This document shows positions 1-8,640 of a stretch of DNA of 61,429 bases, piece by piece. Source of the DNA: Rhodobacter sp. GTDB taxonomy: Bacteria; Pseudomonadota; Alphaproteobacteria; Rhodobacterales; Rhodobacteraceae. The stretch is taken from the NCBI GenBank assembly GCA_020250175.1, contig JADCEN010000014.1, forward strand, positions 1 to 61,429, written 5' to 3'. Numbering within the stretch: the first letter of the stretch is position 1; each line of letters opens with the position of its first letter. The position numbers were made by a program, and so were the translations under genes. A model generated the notes under the pieces. That model saw only the letters and a list, made by a program, of their open reading frames with translations. It searched no databases and was not told where the DNA came from.

Positions 1-560
1 CGGGTCGGGCGCTGGCCGGGGGCTTTTGGCCCCCGGCGGGCCAAGGGTCAGCGCGGCGCTGTGGCAGGGGCGATGGCCCCTGCCATGGCAGCGGTGAAAG
101 TGCTTTCGCCCCTCCGGGCGGGATCAGGAAACGCACCGCGTTTCCCCCGCCCGTGCGGGACGGTGCCCCGCAGATCGGCAGGTTCAGTAACAACGCTGGC
201 CAGCGCCCGGCCAGGCGGGCGAGAAGCGCCCGCCGTGGGCGGGTCGGGCGCTGGCCGGGGGGGGCTTTGGCCCCCGGCTGGCAAGGGGCAGCGTGGCGCT
301 GTGGCAGGGGCGATTGCCCCTGCCATTGCAGCGGTGAAGCTGCTTATGTCCCTCCGGGCGGGATCAGGAAACGCACCGCGTTTCCCCGCCCGCGCGGGAC
401 GGTGCCCTGTAGACCGGCAGGTCCGGGAACAACGGCAGGCCAGCGCCCGACCCGGCGGGCGAAAAGCGCCCGCCATGGGCGGGTCGGGCGCTGGCCGGGG
501 GCTGTGGCCTCTGGCGTGCCTGAGGCGCGCGCGGCGCAGGGCCGGGGTGATGGCCCAGGC
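1..560 (+). repeat. GC-rich long repeat array, left copy (two-plus units of about 240 bp)
   Basis: Two nearly identical units lie head to tail with a period of 240 bp: the hairpin core GGCAGGGGCGATGGCCCCTG at 63-84 recurs at 303-324, and each is followed by the same run (GCGGTGAA..., CTCCGGGCGGGATCAGGAAA, a G/C-rich stretch, GGCGGGTCGGGCGCTGGCCG). A degenerate third start is seen near 535-562. The same family recurs in opposite orientation at 5255-5850. All six frames are open here because the DNA is so GC-rich, but the products are low-complexity Pro/Arg/Ala and look non-coding. Function unknown; it could be a REP/BIME-like element family of this genome. Confidence 0.8.
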
Positions 561-1050
561 CAGACTGCACGGGGCGCACAGAAGCGTTTTCTGTCTTGCA
601 GCCAAGGGTCCATGCGGTTGGCGCTTTGCTAACAGCCTGCCCGATGGAAACCGGCCTGCCCTGTACGGGGATGTCCCAAGGGGTGGCGGGGCCGGAAACG
701 TCCGTCCCGCCGCGTCACCCCTTGCTGATTCTCTGCAGAGTCTGCGGCTTCAGTCAGAAAAACGGCACCCTGCGACGCGCAATGCGCGCAGGGGTTGAAA
801 GCCGCGGCACCGGGAAGAAGGATATTCCGGCAAAGCCCCCTTTGCCGACAGAAGCCCTGCGACCTGTGCAGCGTGCTGTTGACACAAGACCGTCTTACCG
901 TTTTTGTGACGCGCGGGCACCGGCGCATCTGCGTCCGGCGTCATCAGGTTGTTGCGCAACACCTTTAGCAGCTGGTCCTGCCTTGCTGCGGGATGCTGTG
1001 GCGGGGCTTGTGGACGATCCGGTTTGACCGACAACAAGGGAGACGACATC
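561..1050. other. Leader region upstream of the ABC importer operon
   Basis: No convincing gene. A TTGACA hexamer at 879-884 could be a -35 element for the downstream operon, but no good -10 follows at 16-18 bp, so the promoter call is weak. The ribosome binding site of the binding-protein gene (AGGGAG) is at about 1038-1043. Confidence 0.35.
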
Positions 1051-2187
1051 ATGAAGAAGACAGAAACGGGCTTTAGCCGCCGCACGTTCCTGAGGGGATC
1101 GGCAGTGGGCGTGGGCATGCTGGCAGCACCTGCAATCATTTCGCACAAGGCACTGGCCTCGTCGGGCGAGGTGAACTTCATGGGCTGGGCCGGGTACCCC
1201 GGACTTGCCGAAACCGTATTCCCGGCCTTCGAGGCCGCGACGGGCATCAAGGTGAACTTCAACGAACAGCCCGGCCAGGACGATATGTTCGCGCAGGCCA
1301 AGCTGGCGCTGCAAACCGGCGGCACCGATGTGGTGGAACCCACGGTTGACCGCGTTGGTGGCTGGGCCTCGAACGGGCTGATCCAGCCCTGGGATATGAC
1401 CAAGCTGAACATTGACAACTATCTGCCCGGCCTGGCCGACGGCAAGATGGGCGAAATGGCGACCGTGGACGGCAACCGCATGATCGTTCTGTCGGTCTGG
1501 GGCACCGAGGCGCTGGTCTACAACAAGGAAACGATGCCGCTGGAGTATGGCACCGCATCGCTGGGCGATCTGTTCAACCCGGCCAATGTGGGCAAGGTTG
1601 TTGCCCGCCCGCATTCGTCGCTTGCTGCCATGGGCCGCTGGCTGGATGCCGAAGGCAAGCTGCCCAAGCCCTGGCTTGACGGCTACAAGGACGAGGCCAC
1701 GATGGTCGAGCTGTGGGACATTGCCCTGGCCGAAGCGATCAAGGTCAAGAGCAACATCGTTCAGTGGTGGACGGGCGAGAACGAGGCGCAGGCCGGGTTC
1801 CGCGTGAACGGCGGCGAGATCGGGCTGTGCTGGGATTCGACCGGCTTCAACCTGCGGAGCGAAGGCTATGGCTTTGTCCCGCCGAAGGAAGGTGCCTTTG
1901 CCTGGAACCAGGGTCTGGTCCTGATGGCAAATGCCGCCAACCCCGAACAGAGCCATGCCTTTGCCAAGTGGATCTCGGAACCCGAGGGATCGGCACTTTG
2001 GGCAACGGCCTTCGCGGCCAACCCGGTGGGCAAGGGTGCCATCGACAAGATGTCGCCGGACGTTTCGGCCTTCTACAACGCGGCGTTCAATGACGACGCC
2101 ATTCAGAAACTGTGGTGGTGGCCCGCCCAGGAGGCATGGTTCATCGCCAAGCGCGGCGAATATGCCGACAAGTTCAAGGCTGCCTGA
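1051..2187 (+). CDS. ABC transporter periplasmic binding protein (spermidine/putrescine PotD family)
   Basis: Extracellular solute-binding protein of the polyamine/opine class, 378 aa. The N terminus carries a Tat signal, SRRTFLRGSAVG, followed by a hydrophobic stretch and an alanine-rich cleavage region near residue 35, so it should be exported folded to the periplasm. The body has the usual PotD-like order, with TEALVYNKE near residue 150 and a Trp-rich C-terminal part (KLWWWPAQEAW). The ATG at 1051 was chosen over upstream in-frame starts because AGGGAG lies 8 bases before it and the Tat signal starts there. It is the first gene of a binding protein, ATPase, permease, permease operon. The substrate cannot be told from sequence; polyamine is the family default. 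Confidence 0.93.
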   Translation: MKKTETGFSRRTFLRGSAVGVGMLAAPAIISHKALASSGEVNFMGWAGYPGLAETVFPAFEAATGIKVNFNEQPGQDDMFAQAKLALQTGGTDVVEPTVDRVGGWASNGLIQPWDMTKLNIDNYLPGLADGKMGEMATVDGNRMIVLSVWGTEALVYNKETMPLEYGTASLGDLFNPANVGKVVARPHSSLAAMGRWLDAEGKLPKPWLDGYKDEATMVELWDIALAEAIKVKSNIVQWWTGENEAQAGFRVNGGEIGLCWDSTGFNLRSEGYGFVPPKEGAFAWNQGLVLMANAANPEQSHAFAKWISEPEGSALWATAFAANPVGKGAIDKMSPDVSAFYNAAFNDDAIQKLWWWPAQEAWFIAKRGEYADKFKAA

Positions 2188-2293
2188 TTTCTGACAGCAA
2201 ACAGCCCGCCGGTGCCCGCAGCGGCACCGGCGGGTTGCATAATTGGCAACGCGGCGATCAAGCTGCGGCACGACCAGGTGAAACGGGGAACGG

Positions 2294-3391
2294 ATGAGCG
2301 CCGGGGTAGACCTTGATAACGTATGCGCCGATTTTGGCACGTTCCGGGCCGTCGATAATGTGGCGGTGAACATCCAGCCGGGTGAATTCTTTTCCTTTCT
2401 TGGCCCTTCGGGCTGCGGCAAGACGACGATCCTGCGGATGATTTCCGGCTTCATCTCGCCCAGCCAGGGCGTGATCCGGATCGGCGGCAAGGACATGAAG
2501 GGGCAACGGCCGAACCAGCGCCCCACAGCGCTGATCTTTCAGAACCTTGCCCTGTTTCCGCTGATGCCGGTCTGGGAAAACATCGCCTTCGGGCTTGAGG
2601 TGCGCGGGGTGGATAAGCAGAAACGCCGCGCCCGTGCCGAAGAATTGCTGCACCTGGTTGATCTGCCCGATGCGGCGGACAAGGCGGTTGCCCAGCTTTC
2701 CGGTGGCCAGAAACAGCGTGTGGCCATCGCCCGCGCACTGGCGGTGGAACCGCAGGTGATGCTGCTGGACGAACCCCTGTCGGCGCTGGACCTGAAACTG
2801 CGCCAGCACATGCGGGCCGAATTGCGGGCGATCCAAAAGCGCACCGGCGTGACATTCATCTACATCACCCATGACCAAGGCGAAGCCCTGGCGATGAGCG
2901 ACCGTGTGGGCGTGATGAGCCAGGGCAAGCTGCAACAGGTCGCCAACCCGCGCGACATCTACAACAATCCCGCAAACGGGTTCGTTGCCTCATTCGTGGG
3001 CGAGAACAACATTTTCACCGGCGAGGTTCAGGGGACAGAGGGCAATCTGGCCCGCTTTGCCACCGCCAGCGGCACCTTCACCGCGCGCCTGGGGCCGGCG
3101 GTGACCCAAGGCATGAAGGCGCGGCTGTTCCTGCGACCGGAACATGTGCGGCTGGCACCCGGGGCTGGCGGTACCAATTCGATACCGGTCGAGGTGACGG
3201 ATGTCGCGTTCGAAGGCAACTTCATCTCGATCCATGCCCGCGACGCAGGCGGGCAGGTTCTGCTGGCGGAGGCGCGCAATGACGGTGCCACGGCGGTGCC
3301 TGCGCCGGGGGACCGGCTGCATTTCACATTTGACGGGCAGAATGCCGTGATCCTGACCGGTGACACCGCCGCCAGGGATATCGACGCATGA
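2294..3391 (+). CDS. ABC transporter ATP-binding protein (PotA family)
   Basis: Cytoplasmic ATPase of the importer, 365 aa. Visible are Walker A GPSGCGKTT (about residues 37-45), the signature LSGGQKQRVAIARAL (about 137), Walker B VMLLDEPLSALD, and the switch His in YITHDQGEA. After about residue 240 there is a TOBE-type regulatory domain (RLFLRPEHVRLAPG). It follows the binding-protein gene by 106 bp and overlaps the first permease by four bases (ATGA), so it is probably translationally coupled to it. Full length for PotA-type ATPases. Confidence 0.95.
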   Translation: MSAGVDLDNVCADFGTFRAVDNVAVNIQPGEFFSFLGPSGCGKTTILRMISGFISPSQGVIRIGGKDMKGQRPNQRPTALIFQNLALFPLMPVWENIAFGLEVRGVDKQKRRARAEELLHLVDLPDAADKAVAQLSGGQKQRVAIARALAVEPQVMLLDEPLSALDLKLRQHMRAELRAIQKRTGVTFIYITHDQGEALAMSDRVGVMSQGKLQQVANPRDIYNNPANGFVASFVGENNIFTGEVQGTEGNLARFATASGTFTARLGPAVTQGMKARLFLRPEHVRLAPGAGGTNSIPVEVTDVAFEGNFISIHARDAGGQVLLAEARNDGATAVPAPGDRLHFTFDGQNAVILTGDTAARDIDA

Positions 3392-4272
3392 AGGACCTGC
3401 TGAATCGCTACGGCCTGCTGCTGACAACGGTCTTCGCGGTTCTGACCGGCTTCTGGATTCTGGTGCTGGTGGTTCTGCCGAACATCTATCTGTTCGAACA
3501 TTCGTTCAAACCCTATCTGCCGGTGGCCGAACTGGGCGGGCCGAAGGATGTCTACAGCCTTGACAACTATCTGACCTTCTTCCGCAGCCCGATCCATATT
3601 TCGGTGTTCTTCTGGACTGTCATCTATTCGGCAGTCGTGACCTTTATCTGCTTCCTGATTGCCTATCCGCTGGCCTATTACCTGTCCAAGGTTTCGGCCC
3701 GGGCGCTGCTGCCGATGATCTTCCTGCTGCTGTTCATCCCGCTTTGGGTGTCCGAGGTGCTGCGCAGCTTTGCCTGGTTCATCATCCTTGCGCTGAAGGG
3801 GCCGCTCAATGCCTCGCTTCTTGGTTTGGGGATCATCGAAGACCCGGTCCGCTGGATCACCGGGTTTCGCGGCGTGATCATCGGGCTGGTCTATACTTAT
3901 GTCCTGTTCATGCTGTTTCCGCTGTACAACGCCATTCAGTCGCTGGACACCAACCAGATCGAAGCGGCAGAAGACCTGGGCGCGCCCTGGTGGCGCACGC
4001 ATTGGCGGGTGATCCTGCCCCATGCCAAGCCAGGCATCGCATCGGGTTCGGTGATGGTGTTCATGCTGTCTGCGGGGTCGATTCTGGTGCCGACCCTGCT
4101 GGCCAGCACCAATTCCCGCTGGTTCACCGAGATCATCCAGCAATGGATGTTCGAAAGCCAGGACTGGAACACCGGGTCTGCCTATGCCTTTCTGCTGCTG
4201 ATCCTGTGCACGGTCTTCGTTTCAGCCGTGATGCGGGTGTTCCGCGTCAAGCTTTCCGACATCGCGAAATGA
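3388..4272 (+). CDS. ABC transporter permease, PotB-like
   Basis: Inner-membrane permease, 294 aa, with about six hydrophobic segments. The first spans about residues 10-35 and is followed by a long periplasmic loop, as in PotB/PotH. The cytoplasmic EAA-type loop that contacts the ATPase is seen as EAAEDLGAPWWRTHWRVILP. Its ATG overlaps the stop of the ATPase gene, and the second permease starts 7 bp after its stop, so the subunits are co-expressed. Confidence 0.94.
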   Translation: MKDLLNRYGLLLTTVFAVLTGFWILVLVVLPNIYLFEHSFKPYLPVAELGGPKDVYSLDNYLTFFRSPIHISVFFWTVIYSAVVTFICFLIAYPLAYYLSKVSARALLPMIFLLLFIPLWVSEVLRSFAWFIILALKGPLNASLLGLGIIEDPVRWITGFRGVIIGLVYTYVLFMLFPLYNAIQSLDTNQIEAAEDLGAPWWRTHWRVILPHAKPGIASGSVMVFMLSAGSILVPTLLASTNSRWFTEIIQQWMFESQDWNTGSAYAFLLLILCTVFVSAVMRVFRVKLSDIAK

Positions 4273-4279
4273 GGCACGC

Positions 4280-5110
4280 ATGAGACAGGTGCGTTCCATA
4301 GACTGGCTGTTTCACCTCTATCTGGTGCTGTTTCTGGCCTATATGCTTCTGCCGCTGATCGTGATGGGCGGGGCCGCCTTCAACGATTCCCGCTTTCCGT
4401 CGGTCTATCCATGGGTCGGCTGGACCGACCGCTGGTTTGTCGAACTCTGGGCAGACAAGCGGATGTGGAATGCCTTCGCCAATACGATCTATGTGGCACT
4501 TGCGGTCGTGGCGATTTCGGTGCCCATCGGCACGGCGGCGGCGATTCTGATCAACTCGATTGCGGGGGCCACAAGATCGGTGCTGTATGCGCTGATGGTG
4601 GCACCCATTCTGACACCGGGGGCGGTGATTGGCATTTCCACCCTGCTGTTCTGGAACGGCGTCGGCCATGCGGCAGGGTCCGATTTCTTCCTGTTCAAGG
4701 CCGGGCTGCATCTGTCGGTGCTGGGGCAGGTCTCCTTCATTGCGGCCTTCGTCATGCTGCTGGTGCTGGCGCGGCTGCAAAGCTTTGACCGGGGGCTGGA
4801 AGAGGCGGCGCTGGACCTCGGGGCCAGCCATTCGCAGGTGATGCGCCGCATCCTGTTGCCGCATCTTTATCCTGCCATCGGGGCCGGGGCGGCGATTGGC
4901 TTTTTCCAGTCGATCGAGAATTTCAACGTCACCCTGTTCACACGCGGCACCTATGACACGCTGACGGTCTATGTGTTTTCCAAGGTGCGCACCGGGATCA
5001 CCCCCACGATCAACGCGCTGGCGCTGATCATGATCACGGCAACGCTGCTGGGCGCGATCGGATACGAGATCGGCCGCAGACGGCGCGAGCGTCGGCTGGC
5101 CGGGAAATAG
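4280..5110 (+). CDS. ABC transporter permease, PotC-like
   Basis: Second inner-membrane permease of the importer, 276 aa, about six membrane segments. It has the ATPase-contact loop EEAALDLGASHSQVMRRILL near residue 175. It is the last gene of the operon; the C terminus is basic (RRRRERRLAGK). The right-hand repeat array begins about 145 bp downstream. Confidence 0.94.
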   Translation: MRQVRSIDWLFHLYLVLFLAYMLLPLIVMGGAAFNDSRFPSVYPWVGWTDRWFVELWADKRMWNAFANTIYVALAVVAISVPIGTAAAILINSIAGATRSVLYALMVAPILTPGAVIGISTLLFWNGVGHAAGSDFFLFKAGLHLSVLGQVSFIAAFVMLLVLARLQSFDRGLEEAALDLGASHSQVMRRILLPHLYPAIGAGAAIGFFQSIENFNVTLFTRGTYDTLTVYVFSKVRTGITPTINALALIMITATLLGAIGYEIGRRRRERRLAGK

Positions 5111-5254
5111 CAGCCGGGCAGACGACCGTGACGGCGTGCCAGACAGCCCTCCGTCACGGGTTTCGGTTCTGACGGGGTGCTGAAAACTGCCGGGCGCATG
5201 GGCTGCCTGACCGAAAAGCGCGAAACTCTTCTGCTTGCGCGCCTTGCGCATCCT

Positions 5255-5850
5255 GGCGGGGGCCATCGCCCCTGCCACAGCGCCACGCTGCCCCTTGGCC
5301 AGCCGGGGGCCAAAGCCCCCGACCGGTGCCCGCCCCGCCCATGGGTCGGGCGCTTCGCCCCCGCCGGGTCGGGCGCTGACCTTCTGCTGTCCCCGGACCT
5401 GCCGGTCTGCAGGGCACCGTCCCGCGGGGGCGGGGAAACGCGGTGCGTTTTCTGTTCCCGCCCGCACCGACGAAAGCAGTTTCACCGCTGCAATGGCAGG
5501 GGCCATCGCCCCTGCCACAGCGCCTCGCTGGCATCAGGACCAGCCGGGGGCCAAGGCCCCCGGCCCGCGCCCGCCCCGCCCCCGGCGGGCGCTGGCCTGC
5601 CGTGTTCCTGGACCTGCCGGTCTACGGGGCACCGTGCCGCACGGGCGGGGGAAACGCAGTGCGTTTCCTGTTCCCGCCCGCACTAACGAAAGCAGTTTCA
5701 CTGCTGCAATGGCAGGGGCCATCGCCCCTGCCACAGCGCTGCGCTGGCAGCAGGATCAGCCGGGGGCCAAAGCCCCCGACCGGTGCCCGCCCCGCCCATG
5801 GGCCGGGCGCTTCGCCCCCGCCGGGTCGGGCGCTGGCCTGACGTTGTGCG
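5255..5850 (-). repeat. GC-rich long repeat array, right copy (three hairpin cores, inverted relative to the left array)
   Basis: Hairpin cores of the form GGCAGGGGCCATCGCCCCTG occur at 5255-5276, 5495-5516 and 5711-5732, spaced 240 and 216 bp. The intervening sequence is the reverse complement of the left array at 1-560 (GGTGCCCGCCCCGCCC, GGTCGGGCGCT, the CCGGTCT/GGGCACCG segment, GAAACGCGGTGCGTTT). The ABC operon is therefore bracketed by inverted copies. No credible gene lies in 5111-5947. Confidence 0.8.
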
Positions 5851-5947
5851 AGCAGCATGAGGGCCGCGGCATCCTTGGCCCGATGGGGCCATTCTGCGCT
5901 TCCGGCATTTCGCCGCAAGGCGCGGCGGGGCTTCGCGGCCCGGCCCC

Positions 5948-7453
5948 TTAGCGCAGGTCGGCGGGCAGCAGATCATCGGGGATGTTCTGATAGCACACCG
6001 GGCGCAGCCAGCGGCGGATCGACAGGGTTCCCACGCTGGTCGCCCCGAAGTTGGTGCTGGCCGGATAGGGGCCGCCATGGACCATCGCATCGGCAACCTC
6101 AACCCCGGTCGGAAACCCGTTGGCAAGAATGCGGCCCGCCTTGCGCTCCAGCACCGGCAGAAGCCGCTGCGCCAGCGGATGATCGGCGGCATCCAGGTGC
6201 AGGGTACAGGTCAACTGGCCTTCGACCCCGGCGGCCAGGGCCAGAAGATCAGCCTCGTCCCTGGCCCGCACCACCAGACCAAGCGGGCCGAACACCTCTT
6301 CGCCCAGCGCAGGGGTTTGCCGGAATGCTTCGGACGGGATCGTGTACAGGTTGGGATTGGCCAGGCGTGCCGTGCTTTCGGTTTCCACAAGCGCCGTCAC
6401 GCCGGGGGCCGCAGCGATGCGGGCCTGCCCTTCGCGGTAAGCCCGGGCAATGCCATCGGTCAGCATGGTCTGCGCGGCAACACCGCCCAAAGCCGCCGCT
6501 GCCGCCCGCTCGAACGCCCCGATCCCTGGCCCGTCAATGGCGATGACCAGACCCGGATTGGTGCAGAACTGCCCGGCCCCCTGTGTCAGCGAAGCAACCC
6601 AGCCGGCGGCAATCTGCTCTGCCCGCGCCTTCAGGGCGGCGGGCAGCAGGAAGGTGGGGTTGACGCTGCCCAATTCGCCGAAGAAGGGAATGGGATCGGG
6701 GCGCTGTGCGCACAGATCGAACAGGGCGCGGCCCCCGGCAAGGCTGCCGGTAAAGCCGACCGCCCGGATCAGCGGATGCTGCACCAGCGCCTCGCCCACA
6801 TCGCGCCGCCCGCCCTGGATCAGGCTGAAGATGCCCGGATGCAGGCCAAGCCCGGCGATGGCCGCTGCAATCGCCTGCGCCACGATCTCCGCAGTGCCGG
6901 GATGGGCCGAGTGCCCCTTGACGACCACCGGGCACCCTGCCGCCAGGGCAGAGGCCGTATCCCCACCCGCCGTGGAAAACGCCAGCGGAAAATTGGAAGC
7001 GCCAAACACCGCAACCGGCCCGATGGGGCGCTGCACCAGTTTCAGATCGGGGCGCGGCAGCGGTTTGCGGTCTGGCAGGGCGGCGTCATGGCGGCGGTCC
7101 AGATAATCGCCCTTGCGGATATGGCTGGCGAACAGGCGCAACTGGCCGCTGGTGCGGCTGCGCTCGCCGTCCAGCCTTGCGGCGGGAAGGCCGGTTTCGC
7201 TGGTGCCGATGGCGGTGATCTCGGCCCCGCGCGCCTCGATCCCGTCTGCGATGCGGTCCAGCAAGACGGCGCGCTCTTCGCGGCTGGTCTGGCCGTAGCT
7301 GGCAAAGGCCGCTTCGGCCGCGCGCACGGCGCGGTCCACAAGCGCGGATGTTCCCACGGAAAACTCAAGCCCCTCGCCATGGGCGGGCGAAGAGCGGAAG
7401 GTGGTTTCGCCCGAAACCCAATCGCCTGCGATCAGGTGTTTGCCAGTCAGCAT
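5948..7453 (-). CDS. 2,5-dioxovalerate (alpha-ketoglutaric semialdehyde) dehydrogenase, aldehyde dehydrogenase family
   Basis: NAD(P)-dependent aldehyde dehydrogenase, 501 aa, resembling the enzymes that oxidise alpha-ketoglutaric semialdehyde to 2-oxoglutarate at the end of the non-phosphorylating pentose and sugar-acid routes. Visible motifs are GPVAVFGASNFPLAFS (cofactor-binding strand), VVVKGHSAHPGT, VGFTGSLAGGRALF, the catalytic Glu in FFGELGSVNP, and the catalytic Cys in TQGAGQFCTNPG. The GELGSVNP and FCTNPG variants are typical of this subgroup rather than of betaine or succinic semialdehyde dehydrogenases. The start ATG follows, by 4 bp, the stop of a decayed galactose-dehydrogenase-like frame on the same strand, so it was probably the second gene of a sugar-oxidation operon. 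Confidence 0.88.
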   Translation of the reverse strand: MLTGKHLIAGDWVSGETTFRSSPAHGEGLEFSVGTSALVDRAVRAAEAAFASYGQTSREERAVLLDRIADGIEARGAEITAIGTSETGLPAARLDGERSRTSGQLRLFASHIRKGDYLDRRHDAALPDRKPLPRPDLKLVQRPIGPVAVFGASNFPLAFSTAGGDTASALAAGCPVVVKGHSAHPGTAEIVAQAIAAAIAGLGLHPGIFSLIQGGRRDVGEALVQHPLIRAVGFTGSLAGGRALFDLCAQRPDPIPFFGELGSVNPTFLLPAALKARAEQIAAGWVASLTQGAGQFCTNPGLVIAIDGPGIGAFERAAAAALGGVAAQTMLTDGIARAYREGQARIAAAPGVTALVETESTARLANPNLYTIPSEAFRQTPALGEEVFGPLGLVVRARDEADLLALAAGVEGQLTCTLHLDAADHPLAQRLLPVLERKAGRILANGFPTGVEVADAMVHGGPYPASTNFGATSVGTLSIRRWLRPVCYQNIPDDLLPADLR

Positions 7454-7457
7454 GGTG

Positions 7458-7860
7458 TCATCCTCCGTCGTGGAACGGGCCGGTCGCGGTCTGACGCCCT
7501 TTCAGGCAGGCATCGGCGACGATCCGAAGGGGGCTACGTCGGTACCGCTGGCGCGCGCGGCAACAAGCCGGGCGAAGCGGCGATGGCTGTCAGGGTATTC
7601 CGGTTCGGCCCCCACGTCCACCTCCTGCGCCGTCAATCGCAAGCCTGGCCCCGCCCATCCGCAGCTTGAGACGGTTCGGGCCCGCCTGCGCCTCGATGTC
7701 CCGGAACTGCGGGCCTTCCTGACGCCAGTCGAAATCGGCAAGGATCGGGGGCCTGCCCCGTCCGGTCAGTGCAAGATGCGCGGCAATGGGGGTGAACGCG
7801 TTGAGCGGCACCGCCTTCGCCAGGGGAAGCGCCTGAAGGAGATCGGGCGGTTGGGAGGGT
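7458..7860 (-). pseudogene. Galactose 1-dehydrogenase-like (Gfo/Idh/MocA) C-terminal relic, frameshifted
   Basis: Reading the minus strand gives a C-terminal half of a Gfo/Idh/MocA sugar dehydrogenase split over three frames. Frame one (from about 7860) reads LNAFTPIAAHLALTG, FDWRQEGPQFRDIEA, MGGARLAIDG to about 7628. Frame two reads EPEYPDSHRRFARLVAAR and DVAPF to about 7526. Frame three reads RIVADACLKGRQ and ends with TGA at 7458-7460. These blocks match in order what I know of D-galactose dehydrogenases (DWRQ.GPQTWDI, GGARL.IDG, EYP..YRRFA.L, D.DLAPLRLVADAFLLGRR). The N-terminal Rossmann half is not recognisable. At least two frameshifts are needed, so the gene is dead or the assembly is wrong here. 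Confidence 0.7.
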
Positions 7861-8640
7861 GTGGCAGTCGTGATCCCCCGGCTGCGGCTTTCCGGCGGGC
7901 CCTGGGGCTGTGTTTTCCGCCTGCGTTCAGGATCAGATTCGTGGCCATGTGCCGGGATGTGGCCGTGTTTCCGGGGCCGTTCCCGCTGCGCAGGCGCATC
8001 GGGTCATCGTGGAGCACCAGGTCGCGGACCCGGCGGGCGCGGATGGCGCGGGCGGGGGGCATCGAGGGGGGGGGCGAGAAGAGGACGAAGCGGCGCGCGA
8101 TGGTTGTCCTGCCCCGCCCCCGTTCCACCCCGGCCATGGCGATGGCCCTTGGGCCGGGGAAGCGCGGCCCTGCGGGGGCACGGCGGTCACCGTTAAGCGA
8201 AGCCATGTCATGACGGACCGCCAAGCACATTTGTCACATCGTTCAGCCTGTAAGGCGCGGGAATGCCTTGCGCGAAGGGCCAGAGGCGGCGCGCGGCGGT
8301 CCAGATTCTGTCGCCCCCAACGGCGGGTTTCCACAAACTCCACCGCCCCGGCCAGAGTCGCGCACAGGACCAAACGCATGATCTCCGGCAGGGGATACCA
8401 CCTTGCCCCGCTGGCGCGGATCATCAAGCGCCGAAACATGGCCGGGAAGCGACGGGCGCGACTTGCGGAACCCTCCATGATCGGGGTCTCGCATGGCTCA
8501 CGCAACGCGCCCCGAGGGACTCCTGATAGGCGTTCAGGCGATGGCCCAGGCCTGCCCAAAGGCGCGATTGACAGCAGATGCGCCACGGGGTCAGCTTGGG
8601 CAGACCGGTTTGGCCGATATCACTTTCGTTGGGAGGCGAC
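7861..8640. other. Gene-poor, apparently decayed region
   Basis: Long open frames exist on both strands, but they are Arg/Pro/Ala-rich and start without ribosome binding sites. Short stretches look protein-like, for example ATNLILNAGGK and RLVLCATLAGAVEFVETR on the minus strand in different frames, as expected for an eroded gene. I could not assign a family. The last bases hold the binding site (GGGAGG) of the next gene. Confidence 0.5.

Noticed and set aside
1-560. Possible CRISPR or coding repeats because of regular period and long open frames
   Set aside because: Units are about 240 bp, not 25-40 bp, and the encoded text is Pro/Arg/Ala low-complexity without binding sites.
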